A stretch of 55,258 nucleotides of DNA from Candidatus Azobacteroides sp. (GCA_009787405.1 WRGA01000116.1:1-55258), one strand, 5' to 3'; counted from the stretch's first letter, positions 34,965-44,552 are shown. Notes: generated from the letters alone by a model not told the origin. Numbers and translations are program-made.

Positions 34965-36647
34965 TTACTGATTGGTTGCGCTTCTGTCGAGCGAATGACT
35001 CAACAGCGCTTTGGCATTGTTGATTGCCGCATCCGTCACTTGTGCGCCGCTGAGCATTTGAGCCAGTTCTGTGATTCGTTCTTCGGGCGTCAATTGTTTG
35101 ATGTTGCTGTTGGTTTTATCTCCCGTATCTTCCTTGTACACTTTGAAATGAATGTCTCCCCGTGCGGCGATTTGGGGCAAATGCGTGATGGTAATGACTT
35201 GCATGTATTTGCTCATTTCATACATGATGATTCCCATTTTGTCGGCGATTTCACCCGATACGCCGGTATCTATTTCGTCGAAAATAATGGTCGGCAGTGC
35301 GGTTGCGTCGGCAATCAGCGCTTTGATGCAAAGCATCAGCCGGGCTGTTTCTCCGCCGGATGCAGTTTCAGCCACCGGTTGCAGCGGTATGTTTTTGTTT
35401 GCCGAGAATAAGAACCGGATGTCATCCAATCCGTTGTCGCCGGGTTTTTCTTTTTTTTCGATATCCACACTGAAACGGACATTAGGCATGCCCAAATAGG
35501 ATAACCGTTTGATTAGATTTTTTTCCAATTCGGCGGCTGCTTTTTTTCTGTTGACGGAAAGTTTTTCACCGCTTGTTTTGACCGATTCAAGTTGTTCGTT
35601 TATTTCTTTTTGCAACAAGGCTATTTGTTCTTCGATATGTTCCGAAGAATACAACTTTTCTCCGAGGCTTTTTTCGATTGCAATCAGTTCTTCGATGGTT
35701 TGTACCCGATGTTTTTGCTGAAGGGAGTAGATTGTATTTAAGCGGTTGTTGATTTCATCCATTCTGTCGGGGTTGAACTCGATGTTTTCCGTCTTGGTTT
35801 CAACTTCCGATGACAAGTCCTTTAAATCAATGTAGGCATTTTCGATGCGTTCCTTGATTTCATTGGCGGAGGAATATATTTTCTGTAAACCGGATGCGGT
35901 ATTTACGGCATTTCTTAAAGCATTTAAGACGCCCGATTCTTCGCCGTCCAGCAGCCGGGAGATTTTGTATAATCCCGACTTGATTTCTTCGGCATGCGTA
36001 TGGGTTTCCAGCTCGGACTCCAATCCGGCTTGTTCTCCTTCTTTTAATTTGGCTTCGGACAGCTGGTTGTATTGAAAACGGTCGTATTCTTCGTCGGCTT
36101 TGCTTTTTTCGGCTTCTTCCGTTAATTTTTCCAGTCGGTGAACCAGATTTTTGTATCCGGCATACCGGATTTCATATTCGTTCAGCAGGTCTTGATTACC
36201 TGCCAATGCATCCACCACTTTCAGTTGAAAACGATTGTCCGACAAAAGCTGGTTTTGGTTTTGCGAATGAATATCGATCAAGGCGTTTGCCAAGTCCTTC
36301 AACGTGCTTAACGAAACAGGAGTGTCGTTGACGAAGGCGCGGGATTTTCCGGATGCGTAAATTTCCCGTCTCAAAATGCATTCATCGTTGTAGTCGATAT
36401 CATTTTCTTCGAAGAAATGGTTTAAATGATAGGAGGAAATATCGAATGTTGCATCGACGATGCATTTATCTTCCGATGATTTGATGGATTTTGAATCGGC
36501 CCGTTGTCCCGAAATCAGAGACAATGCACCGATGAGAATGGACTTTCCGGCGCCTGTTTCGCCGGTCAGCACATAAAATCCTTTTTTCAAGTCAATTTCC
36601 AATCGACTGATCAAGGCATAGTTTCGGACATGCAGCTTGGTCAACAT
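34965..36647 (-). CDS. recN: DNA repair protein RecN
   Basis: An SMC-like ATPase of 560 residues that helps repair double-strand breaks. Walker A is GETGAGKSILIGAL (about 29-42). Two long coiled-coil arms occupy about 155-350, and the signature TASGGETARLMLCIKAL and Walker B PTIIFDEIDTGVSGEIADKM are near 430-480, with the H-loop ITITHLPQIAARGD. Length is normal. It begins 1 nt after the rbfA stop region and is followed by rlmB after 24 nt, placing it in a dense minus-strand operon. Bacteroidota have no known SOS-box at this site that I could see. Confidence 0.95.
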   Translation of the reverse strand: MLTKLHVRNYALISRLEIDLKKGFYVLTGETGAGKSILIGALSLISGQRADSKSIKSSEDKCIVDATFDISSYHLNHFFEENDIDYNDECILRREIYASGKSRAFVNDTPVSLSTLKDLANALIDIHSQNQNQLLSDNRFQLKVVDALAGNQDLLNEYEIRYAGYKNLVHRLEKLTEEAEKSKADEEYDRFQYNQLSEAKLKEGEQAGLESELETHTHAEEIKSGLYKISRLLDGEESGVLNALRNAVNTASGLQKIYSSANEIKERIENAYIDLKDLSSEVETKTENIEFNPDRMDEINNRLNTIYSLQQKHRVQTIEELIAIEKSLGEKLYSSEHIEEQIALLQKEINEQLESVKTSGEKLSVNRKKAAAELEKNLIKRLSYLGMPNVRFSVDIEKKEKPGDNGLDDIRFLFSANKNIPLQPVAETASGGETARLMLCIKALIADATALPTIIFDEIDTGVSGEIADKMGIIMYEMSKYMQVITITHLPQIAARGDIHFKVYKEDTGDKTNSNIKQLTPEERITELAQMLSGAQVTDAAINNAKALLSHSLDRSATNQ

Positions 36648-36648
36648 G

Positions 36649-37014
36649 TTATTTTTTCAATAGGTTGTCGATTTTTTCGAGATAATCGAGAGAATCGTCG
36701 ATATAAAAAGAGAGTTCGGGTACGATTCGTAATTGATACCGGATGCGCTGCCCCAATTCATGCCGGATTTGTGCCGAATGTTCCTTGATGTTTTCCAAGA
36801 GGGCTTGTGCCTTCTCCGAAGGAAAAATACTGAGGTATACTTTAGCCATTCCCAAATCGGGCGTGATTCTTACCGCACTTACCGAGATCAGCGTTCCGGG
36901 CATTTGTTTGGCTTTCAGCAGGAATATTTCTCCAAATTCCTTTTGCAATAACCGGTTTATTTTTTTTTGTCTTGTTGTTTCTTCCATTAATGCTCCATTG
37001 AATTTTTCGAACAC
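36649..37014 (-). CDS. rbfA: Ribosome-binding factor A
   Basis: A 121-residue KH-fold protein needed for 30S maturation and 16S rRNA 5' processing. Typical start with RQKKINRLLQKEFGEIFLLK (15-34), then ISVSAVRITPDLGMAKVYLS (44-63) and the C-terminal LRIVPELSFYIDDSLDYLEKI (in parts). It abuts folD (stop of folD at 37015, rbfA start at 37014) and recN (1-nt gap), so all three are read from one transcript. ATG start at 37014. Confidence 0.93.
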   Translation of the reverse strand: MFEKFNGALMEETTRQKKINRLLQKEFGEIFLLKAKQMPGTLISVSAVRITPDLGMAKVYLSIFPSEKAQALLENIKEHSAQIRHELGQRIRYQLRIVPELSFYIDDSLDYLEKIDNLLKK

Positions 37015-37899
37015 TTAATTTTTGAATGTTTTTTTGCTTGCCGACAATGTATTTTTCATCAGAGAGACAATGGTCATAGGCCCCACGCCACCGGGAACGG
37101 GGGTGATGTATGAACATTTGGGAGCGACTTCTTCGAAGTTGACATCTCCGGTGAGTTTGAATCCTGATTTTGTTTTGTCCGAAGGAACACGGGTTGTTCC
37201 GACATCAATGACCACTACGCCCGGTTTGACCATGTCGCCTTTCAGAAATTCGGGTTGTCCCAATGCCGCGATAATGATATCCGCTTGCAGACACATTTCT
37301 TTCAGGTTTTTTGAACGGCTGTGGCAAACGGTGACAGTCGCATTGCCCCCCGAATCGGATTTTTGCATCATCAGCATGGCAACCGGTTTTCCCACGATGT
37401 TGCTTCGTCCCAAAACGACGCAATGTTTTCCCTTGGTGTCGATATGATAACGCTTGAGCAGTTCCATGATGCCTGCCGGTGTTGCCGACACAAAACAAGG
37501 AAGCCCGATGGACATTTTTCCCACATTGATCGGATGAAATCCGTCGACGTCTTTTCGATAATCGATCGCTTCGATGATTTTTTGTTCGGAAATATGTTTC
37601 GGCAACGGAAGTTGAACGATAAACCCGTCGATGTCGTCATCGTTGTTCAGTTCATGGATTTTTTTCAGGAGTTCTTCTTCCGTAACGTCGTCTTCAAAAC
37701 GGATCAGCGTCGATTTGAACCCGCATTCGGCACACGCTTTTACTTTATGAGACACGTATGTTTCGCTGCCGCCGTCGTGTCCGACCAATACAGCGGCCAA
37801 ATGGGGTATTTTTCCTCCTTGCGCTTTTATTTGTGATACTTCTGCCGCTATTTCTGCTTTGATCTGCCCGGCTGTTTCTTTTCCGTCAATTAATTGCAT
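37015..37899 (-). CDS. folD: Bifunctional methylenetetrahydrofolate dehydrogenase/cyclohydrolase
   Basis: Interconverts 5,10-methylene-THF and 10-formyl-THF. The 294-residue protein has [18 protein letters not shown] with the catalytic Lys (near 56), [32 protein letters not shown] (about 163-181) for nucleotide binding, and [18 protein letters not shown] near the C-terminus. Complete length. It is the promoter-proximal gene of folD-rbfA-recN-rlmB-ridA. The 464-bp gap upstream to ffh contains only repeats. Confidence 0.96.
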   Translation of the reverse strand: MQLIDGKETAGQIKAEIAAEVSQIKAQGGKIPHLAAVLVGHDGGSETYVSHKVKACAECGFKSTLIRFEDDVTEEELLKKIHELNNDDDIDGFIVQLPLPKHISEQKIIEAIDYRKDVDGFHPINVGKMSIGLPCFVSATPAGIMELLKRYHIDTKGKHCVVLGRSNIVGKPVAMLMMQKSDSGGNATVTVCHSRSKNLKEMCLQADIIIAALGQPEFLKGDMVKPGVVVIDVGTTRVPSDKTKSGFKLTGDVNFEEVAPKCSYITPVPGGVGPMTIVSLMKNTLSASKKTFKN

Positions 37900-37990
37900 A
37901 ATCAGTGATGTTGTTGGAATCAGTAGGTTTGTATAGATATTAAATTATGATATTGTTAATCTTAAGTATGTCGCAAAAAACAATTTATAT

Positions 37991-38070
37991 TTTAAACGCC
38001 AAGTCGCAAAGACGGAAAGATGCAAAGTTTAAATTTTTTGCGATTTTGTGTCTTTGCGTTTGAAATAATT
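37991..38070. repeat. Palindromic 'cgcaaagac' intergenic repeat
   Basis: AAACGCC...CGCAAAGAC at the left pairs with GTCTTTGCGTTT at the right, with an internal GATGCAAAG/CTTTG-type word. This type of cgcaaagac palindrome is one I recall from many Bacteroidota intergenic regions. No ORF. Confidence 0.6.
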
Positions 38071-38090
38071 TAGATTAAATTCTGCCATGT

Positions 38091-38250
38091 ATTTATATAG
38101 ATTTAAAATAAAAACCTTATTTTCCCTTATTTAATATAATAAATAAATGTCAATACCCTTCTGAAATAAGCGGATAAGGGCAAAAATTAAATGTATTCCC
38201 GGACTATTGAGGAAACTATAAAAATAAGGATTGTCTATACCTGTTTAATA
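38091..38250 (-). repeat. Nested inverted-repeat element, second copy (inverted)
   Basis: On the minus strand it reads AGGTATAGACAATCCTTATT, then GGGAATACAT, TTGCCCTTATCCGCTTATTT, AATAAGGG and TTTAAATCTATATAAAT, matching 22625-22833 over most of its length. The outer CCCTTAGTAGCC end is degenerate here. Confidence 0.7.
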
Positions 38251-38363
38251 ATACCTCTTTATTTAATGCTTGCCTTCTCATAATTAATGCTTTAAATTTT
38301 TAAATGCCGGCACTCTGTCAAATCCGACGAATGTCTTTGTCCGGGTGACGGCTGACATGGTTT

Positions 38364-39686
38364 TTATCGTTTCATTTTTTTCATTAATCCTGCACCTTTG
38401 GCTTGGGAAACCATTTTCATCATTTTACGGGTTTCGTCGAATTGTTTGATCAGACGGTTTACTTCCTGTACGGTGGTTCCGCTTCCTTTGGCAATGCGTT
38501 GACGGCGGCTTCCGTTCAGAATTTCGGGATTGGTGCGTTCTTTCGGCGTCATGGAATAGATGATGGCTTCCACGCTTTTGAACGTGTTGTCGTCGACGTC
38601 GATGTCTTTCATGGCTTTGCCCACGCCGGGAATCATGGAGGCCAAATCTTTCAAATTTCCCATTTTTTTGATTTGGTGAATTTGACCGATGAAATCGTTG
38701 AAATCGAATTGATTTTTGGCGATCTTTTTCTGCAAACGGCGGGCTTCTTCTTCGTCGTATTGTTCCTGCGCTTTTTCAACCAACGAAACGATGTCTCCCA
38801 TTCCGAGGATGCGGTCGGCCATCCGTTCGGGGTGGAAAACGTCCAGTGCATCGGGTTTTTCGCCTGTTCCCACGAATTTGATCGGTTTATTCACCACCGA
38901 GCGGATTGATAACGCCGCTCCACCGCGAGTATCACCGTCTAATTTGGTCAGAACGACTCCGTCGAAATCCAACCGGTCATTAAATTCTTTGGCGGTGTTG
39001 ACGGCGTCTTGCCCTGTCATGGCATCGACCACGAACAAAATTTCCTGCGGATTGACCGCTTTTTTGATGGCGGTGATTTCGTTCATCATTTGTTCGTCGA
39101 CGGCCAATCGTCCGGCCGTATCTATAATAACAAGGTCTTTCCCTTGTTTTTTGGCTTCTTTGATCGCGTTTTCGGCGATTTGAACCGGATTGTTGTTGCC
39201 TTCTTCGCTGTAAACGGGAACGTTGATTTGGGATCCGAGTATTTTCAATTGTTCGACGGCGGCAGGACGGTACACGTCGCAAGCAACCAGCATCGGATTT
39301 TTGCCTCGTTTGGATTTGAGCATGTTGGCCAGCTTTCCGGAAAATGTGGTTTTTCCGGATCCTTGCAGTCCGGACATCAATATGACAGCCGGATTTCCTT
39401 TCAGATTGATGTCGACCGCGCTTCCGCCCATTAATCGGGCTAACTCGTCGTGGACGATTTTGACCATCAATTGTCCGGGTTTTACGGCAGTGAGGACGTT
39501 TTGTCCCAATGCTTTTTCTCTGACGCTTTCGGTGAAATTTTTGGCGGTTTTATAGTTGACGTCGGCATCCAGAAGCGCTTTGCGAATGTCTTTCAATGTT
39601 TCGGCGACATTGATTTCGGTGATGCGGCCTTCGCCTTTCAACAGTTTGAATGATCGTTCCAGTCGGTCACTTAAATTCTCGAACAT
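38364..39686 (-). CDS. ffh: Signal recognition particle protein Ffh
   Basis: GTPase that binds signal sequences of nascent membrane proteins together with SRP RNA. The 440-residue protein has the N helical bundle, G1 GLQGSGKTTFSGKLA (about 108-122), G3 DTAGRLAVDEQMMNEI (near 190), G4 TKLDGDTRGGAAL (near 246), and the M domain from about 300, with a methionine-rich end (MMKMVSQAKGAGLMKKMKR). Complete. It stands alone, flanked upstream by the GC-rich repeat region at 39827 and downstream by 460 bp of repeats. No SRP RNA was found adjacent. Confidence 0.97.
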   Translation of the reverse strand: MFENLSDRLERSFKLLKGEGRITEINVAETLKDIRKALLDADVNYKTAKNFTESVREKALGQNVLTAVKPGQLMVKIVHDELARLMGGSAVDINLKGNPAVILMSGLQGSGKTTFSGKLANMLKSKRGKNPMLVACDVYRPAAVEQLKILGSQINVPVYSEEGNNNPVQIAENAIKEAKKQGKDLVIIDTAGRLAVDEQMMNEITAIKKAVNPQEILFVVDAMTGQDAVNTAKEFNDRLDFDGVVLTKLDGDTRGGAALSIRSVVNKPIKFVGTGEKPDALDVFHPERMADRILGMGDIVSLVEKAQEQYDEEEARRLQKKIAKNQFDFNDFIGQIHQIKKMGNLKDLASMIPGVGKAMKDIDVDDNTFKSVEAIIYSMTPKERTNPEILNGSRRQRIAKGSGTTVQEVNRLIKQFDETRKMMKMVSQAKGAGLMKKMKR

Positions 39687-39826
39687 AGGTTATTTAATTT
39701 TTAGTTGTCGGTAAACGGAGACAATGAGATTTTTAAAATTTGTGTTTTTATCCTGATGAAGGATTTGGACGACAAAAATATAAAAAACATCAAGATAAAC
39801 CTATTTTTGGATGGTATTGTGTGGGG

Positions 39827-40032
39827 TTCCGTTTGCCGGTGATGGAGGCCCTGCGTGAGGGATTGCAGCGGGTAGCGGGCGTTTTCGGGGCTGATACAAG
39901 GGAGGTACGACCGCAGGAGAAGCCGCCGGAAACTGCCCGATACGAGCGGAAAGCCCGACCCCGCCGTACAGGACGTAAAGAAATGACAGGAAGGCCCGGA
40001 CGGCGGGGGCACGCCCGAGAAAATCTGCTTTG
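39827..40032. repeat. GC-rich structured intergenic element
   Basis: About 200 bp of strikingly GC-rich DNA in an AT-rich gap. It includes GCGTGAGGGATTGCAGCGGG and AGCGGAAAGCCCGACCCCG, words I recall from recurrent GC-rich intergenic elements in Bacteroidota. Pairs such as GCCCGACCCCGCCG and CGGCGGGGGCACGCCCG suggest strong folding. Open frames cross it on both strands but look non-coding. Its position between ffh and etfB and lack of GGAAGCAGC-type core argue against SRP RNA. Confidence 0.6.
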
Positions 40033-40068
40033 ATTGATTAAGACAAGTGTTTTTCAAATTATTTTTTT

Positions 40069-40076
40069 TACATTTG
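40069..40076 (+). promoter_or_regulatory. etfBA promoter, -7 box TACATTTG
   Basis: Exact TAnnTTTG match, 49 nt upstream of the etfB ATG. The -33 position has no clean TTTG. Confidence 0.5.
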
Positions 40077-40124
40077 CAATCTTGTAGAATTTTTAAATAA
40101 TAATAAGGTCTTATCTGATTTGAA

Positions 40125-40997
40125 ATGAGTTTGAACATTATTGTATTGGCAAAACAGGTTCCGGACACGAGGAATGTCGGGAAAGATGCGATGAAAGCCG
40201 ATGGTACCGTGAATAGAGCGGCACTTGCGGCTATTTTTAATCCGGAAGATCTGAACGCTTTGGAACAGGCGTTGAGGTTGAAAGATAAACATCCGGGTTC
40301 TAAGGTTACGGTGTTGACGATGGGGCCGGGGCGTGCGGCGGAAATCATCCGTGAAGGATTGTATCGCGGCGCCGACGGCGGGTATTTATTGACGGACAGG
40401 GCTTTTGCCGGTGCGGATACGTTGGCTACTTCGTATGCGTTGGCTTGTGCCATTCGCAAAATCGAGCAAGTGGACATCATTATTTGCGGCCGTCAGGCGA
40501 TTGACGGGGATACGGCGCAGGTGGGTCCGCAGGTTGCCGAAAAATTGGGATTCCCGCAAATTACGTATGCCGAAGAAATCATAGAGGTAAACAACGGTAA
40601 AATCATCGTGAAACGTCGTCTGGAAAGAGGTATTGAAGTTGTGGAGGGGAGTTTGCCGATGGTGGTGACGGTAAACGGAACGGCGCCCGATTGTCGTCCG
40701 CGAAATGCCAAGCTGATTCAAAAATATAAATATGCCAAAACTGTGACGGAGAAACAGGAAGAATCGGAAGATTATACTGCATTGTTCGATGCGCGTCCAT
40801 ATTTGAATTTGACGGAGTGGAGCGTGAACGATGTGGATTGTGATGTGAAAAAGGTGGGTCTTGCGGGTTCTCCGACAAAGGTGAAAAAAATCGAGAATGT
40901 TGTTTTTCAGGTTAAAGAAAGCAAAACAATATCCGGTTCCGATTTTGATGTGGAAGAATTAATTAAAGAATTGATAGCGAATCATACTATCGGGTAA
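40125..40997 (+). CDS. etfB: Electron transfer flavoprotein, beta subunit
   Basis: The 290-residue beta subunit pairs with EtfA to carry electrons between acyl-CoA dehydrogenase and other redox proteins. Recognisable by LNIIVLAKQVPDTRNVGKDA at the N-terminus, NPEDLNALEQALRLKD, CGRQAIDGDTAQVGPQVAEK (about 125-144) and the C-terminal VKKIENVVFQVKES. It is longer than mitochondrial EtfB, as in anaerobes where Etf may bind two FADs and bifurcate electrons. The sequence alone cannot show bifurcation. etfA begins 64 nt later, and acyl-CoA dehydrogenase follows, suggesting a butyrate-type or amino-acid fermentation unit. Confidence 0.95.
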   Translation: MSLNIIVLAKQVPDTRNVGKDAMKADGTVNRAALAAIFNPEDLNALEQALRLKDKHPGSKVTVLTMGPGRAAEIIREGLYRGADGGYLLTDRAFAGADTLATSYALACAIRKIEQVDIIICGRQAIDGDTAQVGPQVAEKLGFPQITYAEEIIEVNNGKIIVKRRLERGIEVVEGSLPMVVTVNGTAPDCRPRNAKLIQKYKYAKTVTEKQEESEDYTALFDARPYLNLTEWSVNDVDCDVKKVGLAGSPTKVKKIENVVFQVKESKTISGSDFDVEELIKELIANHTIG

Positions 40998-41061
40998 TGG
41001 TCGATATTGACAGCTTAACGACATCAAATTAACGACTCCTTAAATATAAAAAAATAAAAAC

Positions 41062-42081
41062 ATGAATAATTTATTCGTATATTGCGAAATAGAAGACGGA
41101 GTAATTGCGGACGTCAGTTTGGAGTTACTCACCAAAGGCCGTTCTTTGGCCAATCAGTTGAAATGCAAACTGGAGGCTGTTGTTGCCGGATACCGGTTGG
41201 ACGGCATCGAGTCACAGGTTTTTCCGTATGGAGCGGATGTTTTGCATGTGGCGGACGATGAGCGTTTGTACCCGTATGCTTCTTTGCCTCATACGTCTTT
41301 GCTGGTGAAACTCTTTGAAGAGGAAAAACCGCAAATTGCGCTGATGGGCGCCACAAGCATCGGACGTGATTTGGGACCCAGAGTTTCTTCGGCGTTGGGC
41401 AGCGGTTTGACGGCCGATTGTACTGCTTTGGAGATCGGCGATCATGAAGAAAAGAAAGAAGGGAAAGTGTATAAAAATCTTTTATATCAAATTCGTCCCG
41501 CTTTCGGCGGAAATATTGTTGCTACGATTGTCAATCCCGATTGTCGTCCGCAAATGGCGACCGTTCGAGAAGGGGTGATGAAGAAAGAAATTGTTTCTCC
41601 CGATTACAAAGGCAAAGTGAATCATTTGGATACTTCCGGATACCTTTCCGAATCTGATTTCGTGGTGAAAGTGATTGAACGTCATATCGAAAAAGCGAAA
41701 ACCAACATCAAAAATGCTTCGATCATCGTGTCGGGCGGGTATGGTATGGGTTCGAAAGAAAATTTCGATTTGTTGTTTGACTTGGCATCCGTTATCGGAG
41801 CGGAAGTCGGCGCTTCCCGTGCCGCCGTTGATGCGGGGTTTGCCGATCATGACCGGCAAGTCGGACAGACCGGCGTGACCGTTCGTCCGAAATTGTATAT
41901 TGCCTGCGGAATTTCGGGACAAATCCAACACATTGCCGGGATGCAGGAAAGCTCGATGATCATTGCCGTGAATAACGATTGTAATGCTCCGATCAATTCC
42001 ATTGCCGATTATGTGATTACCGGCGAGGTGGAAACGGTGATTCCGAAAATGATTAAATATTATAAAAAGAACAGTAAATAA
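41062..42081 (+). CDS. etfA: Electron transfer flavoprotein, alpha subunit
   Basis: The 339-residue alpha subunit holds the FAD. N-terminal domain (NNLFVYCEIEDGVIADVSLE) and C-terminal FAD domain with IIVSGGYGMGSKENFDLLFD (about 222-241), DHDRQVGQTGVTVRPKLYIA, and ACGISGQIQHIAGMQESSMI (near 281-300) ending in NDCNAPINSIADY. Complete. Its stop overlaps the YcxB-like gene's start by one base (TAATG), so the two are translationally coupled. A heptamer-free AT-rich gap separates it from etfB. Confidence 0.96.
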   Translation: MNNLFVYCEIEDGVIADVSLELLTKGRSLANQLKCKLEAVVAGYRLDGIESQVFPYGADVLHVADDERLYPYASLPHTSLLVKLFEEEKPQIALMGATSIGRDLGPRVSSALGSGLTADCTALEIGDHEEKKEGKVYKNLLYQIRPAFGGNIVATIVNPDCRPQMATVREGVMKKEIVSPDYKGKVNHLDTSGYLSESDFVVKVIERHIEKAKTNIKNASIIVSGGYGMGSKENFDLLFDLASVIGAEVGASRAAVDAGFADHDRQVGQTGVTVRPKLYIACGISGQIQHIAGMQESSMIIAVNNDCNAPINSIADYVITGEVETVIPKMIKYYKKNSK

Positions 42082-42626
42082 TGCGGATTGTTTTCGACTT
42101 GGATATTGACGACATGATGGCTTTTCAGGAAAATTTTCTGACTCATTATAAACAATTTAAATATATCCGGCTGTTTGTGGTTTTGTTATTGCCGGCTGCA
42201 TTGCTTTTCATGTTTTTGATTTTTCATGCGAAGGAGGGAGGCATGACGGGTAAATTGACCGGGTTCGGTATTTTCTTTATGGTTTTATCCGGTTTATGGA
42301 TTGTTGTCATGTGGAAGCAATTCTTGAAAATGTCTTTGAAAAATACCCGGAAAATGATCTTGAAAAATGCGAAAAATAATCCGATTGTTCTCGGGGAAAG
42401 GGAAATGGTTTTTGACGAGAAAGGTATTTCCGTCAAAACATCGAAGTCGGAAACATGGACGGATTGGTCGGCTATATTTAAAGTTGAAAAGAATGTGGAT
42501 TATTATTATTTGTATGTTACGAACATGAATGCATTTGTAGTGCCGATTCGGAAGATCGGGTATCGACCGGAAGAATTGGATGCTGTGTTGGAAAAGCATG
42601 TTGCAAACATAATCGGTGTTGAATAA
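42081..42626 (+). CDS. YcxB-like membrane protein
   Basis: A 181-residue protein with two hydrophobic helices (about 30-50 and 63-85) and a C-terminal soluble domain with VFDEKGISVKTSKSETWTDW and VEKNVDYYYLYVTNMNAFVV, the YcxB-like fold where a PH-like domain follows two helices. Function is unknown. It is coupled to etfA by TAATG and lies upstream of the acyl-CoA dehydrogenase (75-nt gap), which makes it part of the electron-transfer operon. Its role there, for instance anchoring the complex at the membrane, is guesswork. Confidence 0.75.
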   Translation: MRIVFDLDIDDMMAFQENFLTHYKQFKYIRLFVVLLLPAALLFMFLIFHAKEGGMTGKLTGFGIFFMVLSGLWIVVMWKQFLKMSLKNTRKMILKNAKNNPIVLGEREMVFDEKGISVKTSKSETWTDWSAIFKVEKNVDYYYLYVTNMNAFVVPIRKIGYRPEELDAVLEKHVANIIGVE

Positions 42627-42700
42627 TCGGATACATAATAGAATCACTTTAACAGCACCTTAAACGTATTTGTATTTAAAAAGATGTAAAAAATAAAATC

Positions 42701-44407
42701 ATGGCAAATTATTATTTGGATAACACAGATTTAAAACATCATCTCACACATCCGCTTATGAAACGGATTGTGGAGTTGAAAGAACGGAATTTCGAAGAAA
42801 AAGATAAATTTGATTATGCTCCGGTTGATTTTGAAGATGCAATGGACAGTTATGATAAAGTACTCGAAATTGTGGGGGAGATCAGCGGAGACATTGTTGC
42901 TCCCAATGCCGAAGATGTGGATCATGAAGGGCCGCAGGTTATAAATGGTCACGTGGAATATGCGTCGGGTACGAAAGTGAACTTGGATGCATTGGTAAAA
43001 GCCGGGTTAATGGGGATTACATTACCGCGCAAATACAACGGCTTAAATTTTCCTATTGTTCCGTATGTTATGGCTGCGGATATTGTAAGCCGTGCCGATG
43101 CCGGTTTTGTGAATATCTGGGGTTTGCAGGATTGTGCCGAAACGATCAATGAGTTTGCCGTTGAAGAGCAAAAGTCGCGGTATTTGCCTCGTGTTTCCGC
43201 CGGAGAAACCATGGCGATGGATTTGACCGAACCGGATGCGGGTTCGGATCTTCAGGCCGTGATGTTGAAGGCCTCTTACAGCGAGAAAGATAAATGCTGG
43301 CATTTGAACGGGGTTAAGCGTTTTATCACCAACGGAGACGGTCAGATTTCGTTGGTTTTGGCCCGTTCGGAAGATGGAACACGTGACGGTCGCGGGCTTT
43401 CCATGTTTATTTATGATAGAAACGACGGAGGGGTAACGGTTCGACGCATCGAAAATAAGATGGGGATTAAAGGTTCTCCGACGTGTGAATTGGTGTTCAA
43501 AAATGCAAAAGCCGAAATTTGCGGCGATCGCAAAATGGGGCTGATCAAATATGTGATGGCATTGATGAATGGCGCCCGCTTGGGAATTGCCGCTCAATCG
43601 GTGGGTATTTCCGAAGCCGCATATCGCGAAGGGCTGGCTTATGCGAAAGAACGGAGGCAATTCGGAAAAGCGATCATCGAATTTCCGGCAGTTTACGAAA
43701 TGTTGGCATTGATGAAAGCGAAATTAGATGCTTCCCGTTCATTGCTTTATGAAACGTCTCGTTTTGTCGATATTTACAAAACATTGATGCATATTTCGGA
43801 CGAACGTAAATTGGAACCGGAAGAGCGCAATGAAATGAAAAAATATCAAAGATTGGCTGATGCTTTCACGCCGATTGTAAAAGGAATATCCAGTGAATTT
43901 TGTAATCAGAATGCGTATGATTCGGTACAGATTCACGGTGGTTCCGGATTTATGAAAGATTATGCTTGTGAGCGTATTTATCGCGATGCACGGATTACTT
44001 CGATTTATGAGGGAACGACTCAGCTGCAAATTGTCGCTGCCATTCGTCATGTGACGACCGGCAATTATTTGAATCAAATTCGTGAATATGAGAAAGAACC
44101 CATCAATCCTGAATTATACAATCTCAGGAATAAATTGACAGTCATGACTGATTTGTATGAAAAGGCTGTCATAAAGGTTGTTGAAACAAAGGATAATGAA
44201 TACATCGATTTTCATGCCCGCCGGATGGTTGAAATGGCTGCTCACATCATTATGGGGTATTTGCTGTTGAATGATGCGACACGTGCTTCTTCCTTCCGTC
44301 GTTCGGCAGAAGTTTACACTAACTTTGCTCAAAGCGAAGTGCGCAAGCATGCTCAATTTATCGAAACATTTGATGTGGAGAATTTGGCTGATTACAGGTC
44401 ATATTAA
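42701..44407 (+). CDS. Acyl-CoA dehydrogenase (long form)
   Basis: A 568-residue FAD enzyme that oxidises acyl-CoA or, run in reverse with Etf, reduces enoyl-CoA. N-terminal part TDLKHHLTHPLMKRIVELKE precedes the canonical fold: GLMGITLPRKYNGLNFP (about 108-124), MDLTEPDAGSDLQAVMLK (near 177), NKMGIKGSPTCELVF, GAR/ARLGIAAQSVGISEAAYREG, and YRDARITSIYEGTTQLQIVA near 428, with the catalytic-type Glu in IYEGT. The extra C-terminal domain of about 130 residues is that of the larger C-terminally extended family found with EtfAB in Bacteroidales. Likely substrate short-chain acyl-CoA; unproven. Confidence 0.93.
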   Translation: MANYYLDNTDLKHHLTHPLMKRIVELKERNFEEKDKFDYAPVDFEDAMDSYDKVLEIVGEISGDIVAPNAEDVDHEGPQVINGHVEYASGTKVNLDALVKAGLMGITLPRKYNGLNFPIVPYVMAADIVSRADAGFVNIWGLQDCAETINEFAVEEQKSRYLPRVSAGETMAMDLTEPDAGSDLQAVMLKASYSEKDKCWHLNGVKRFITNGDGQISLVLARSEDGTRDGRGLSMFIYDRNDGGVTVRRIENKMGIKGSPTCELVFKNAKAEICGDRKMGLIKYVMALMNGARLGIAAQSVGISEAAYREGLAYAKERRQFGKAIIEFPAVYEMLALMKAKLDASRSLLYETSRFVDIYKTLMHISDERKLEPEERNEMKKYQRLADAFTPIVKGISSEFCNQNAYDSVQIHGGSGFMKDYACERIYRDARITSIYEGTTQLQIVAAIRHVTTGNYLNQIREYEKEPINPELYNLRNKLTVMTDLYEKAVIKVVETKDNEYIDFHARRMVEMAAHIIMGYLLLNDATRASSFRRSAEVYTNFAQSEVRKHAQFIETFDVENLADYRSY

Positions 44408-44544
44408 TCTGACAGATTGATAATTTATAATCCGACAATTTACAATCCGGGTTAACGGCGTAATATGAGCTATATTACAGCACCTTAAATAAGATCTTTA
44501 AAATTATTTTTTATCTCATTCGGTTGCTTTCCGGATTGTTTTGT

Positions 44545-44552
44545 TATTTTTG
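44545..44552 (+). promoter_or_regulatory. Promoter of the M23 peptidase gene, -7 box TATTTTTG
   Basis: Exact TAnnTTTG with a TTG 18 nt upstream (44524-44526). The transcript would start about 16 nt before the ATG. Confidence 0.6.

Noticed and set aside
39827-40032. SRP (4.5S) RNA next to ffh
   Set aside because: The conserved GGAAGCAGC and GNRA-loop core of SRP RNA was not found in the GC-rich element. The similarity was only in GC content and position.
39701-40480. 259-codon minus frame and 97-codon plus frame over the GC-rich element
   Set aside because: The minus frame runs through the etfB 5' end and repeat DNA, and the plus frame is a low-complexity Arg/Pro-rich read of a GC-rich repeat. 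Neither has a plausible promoter or family motif.
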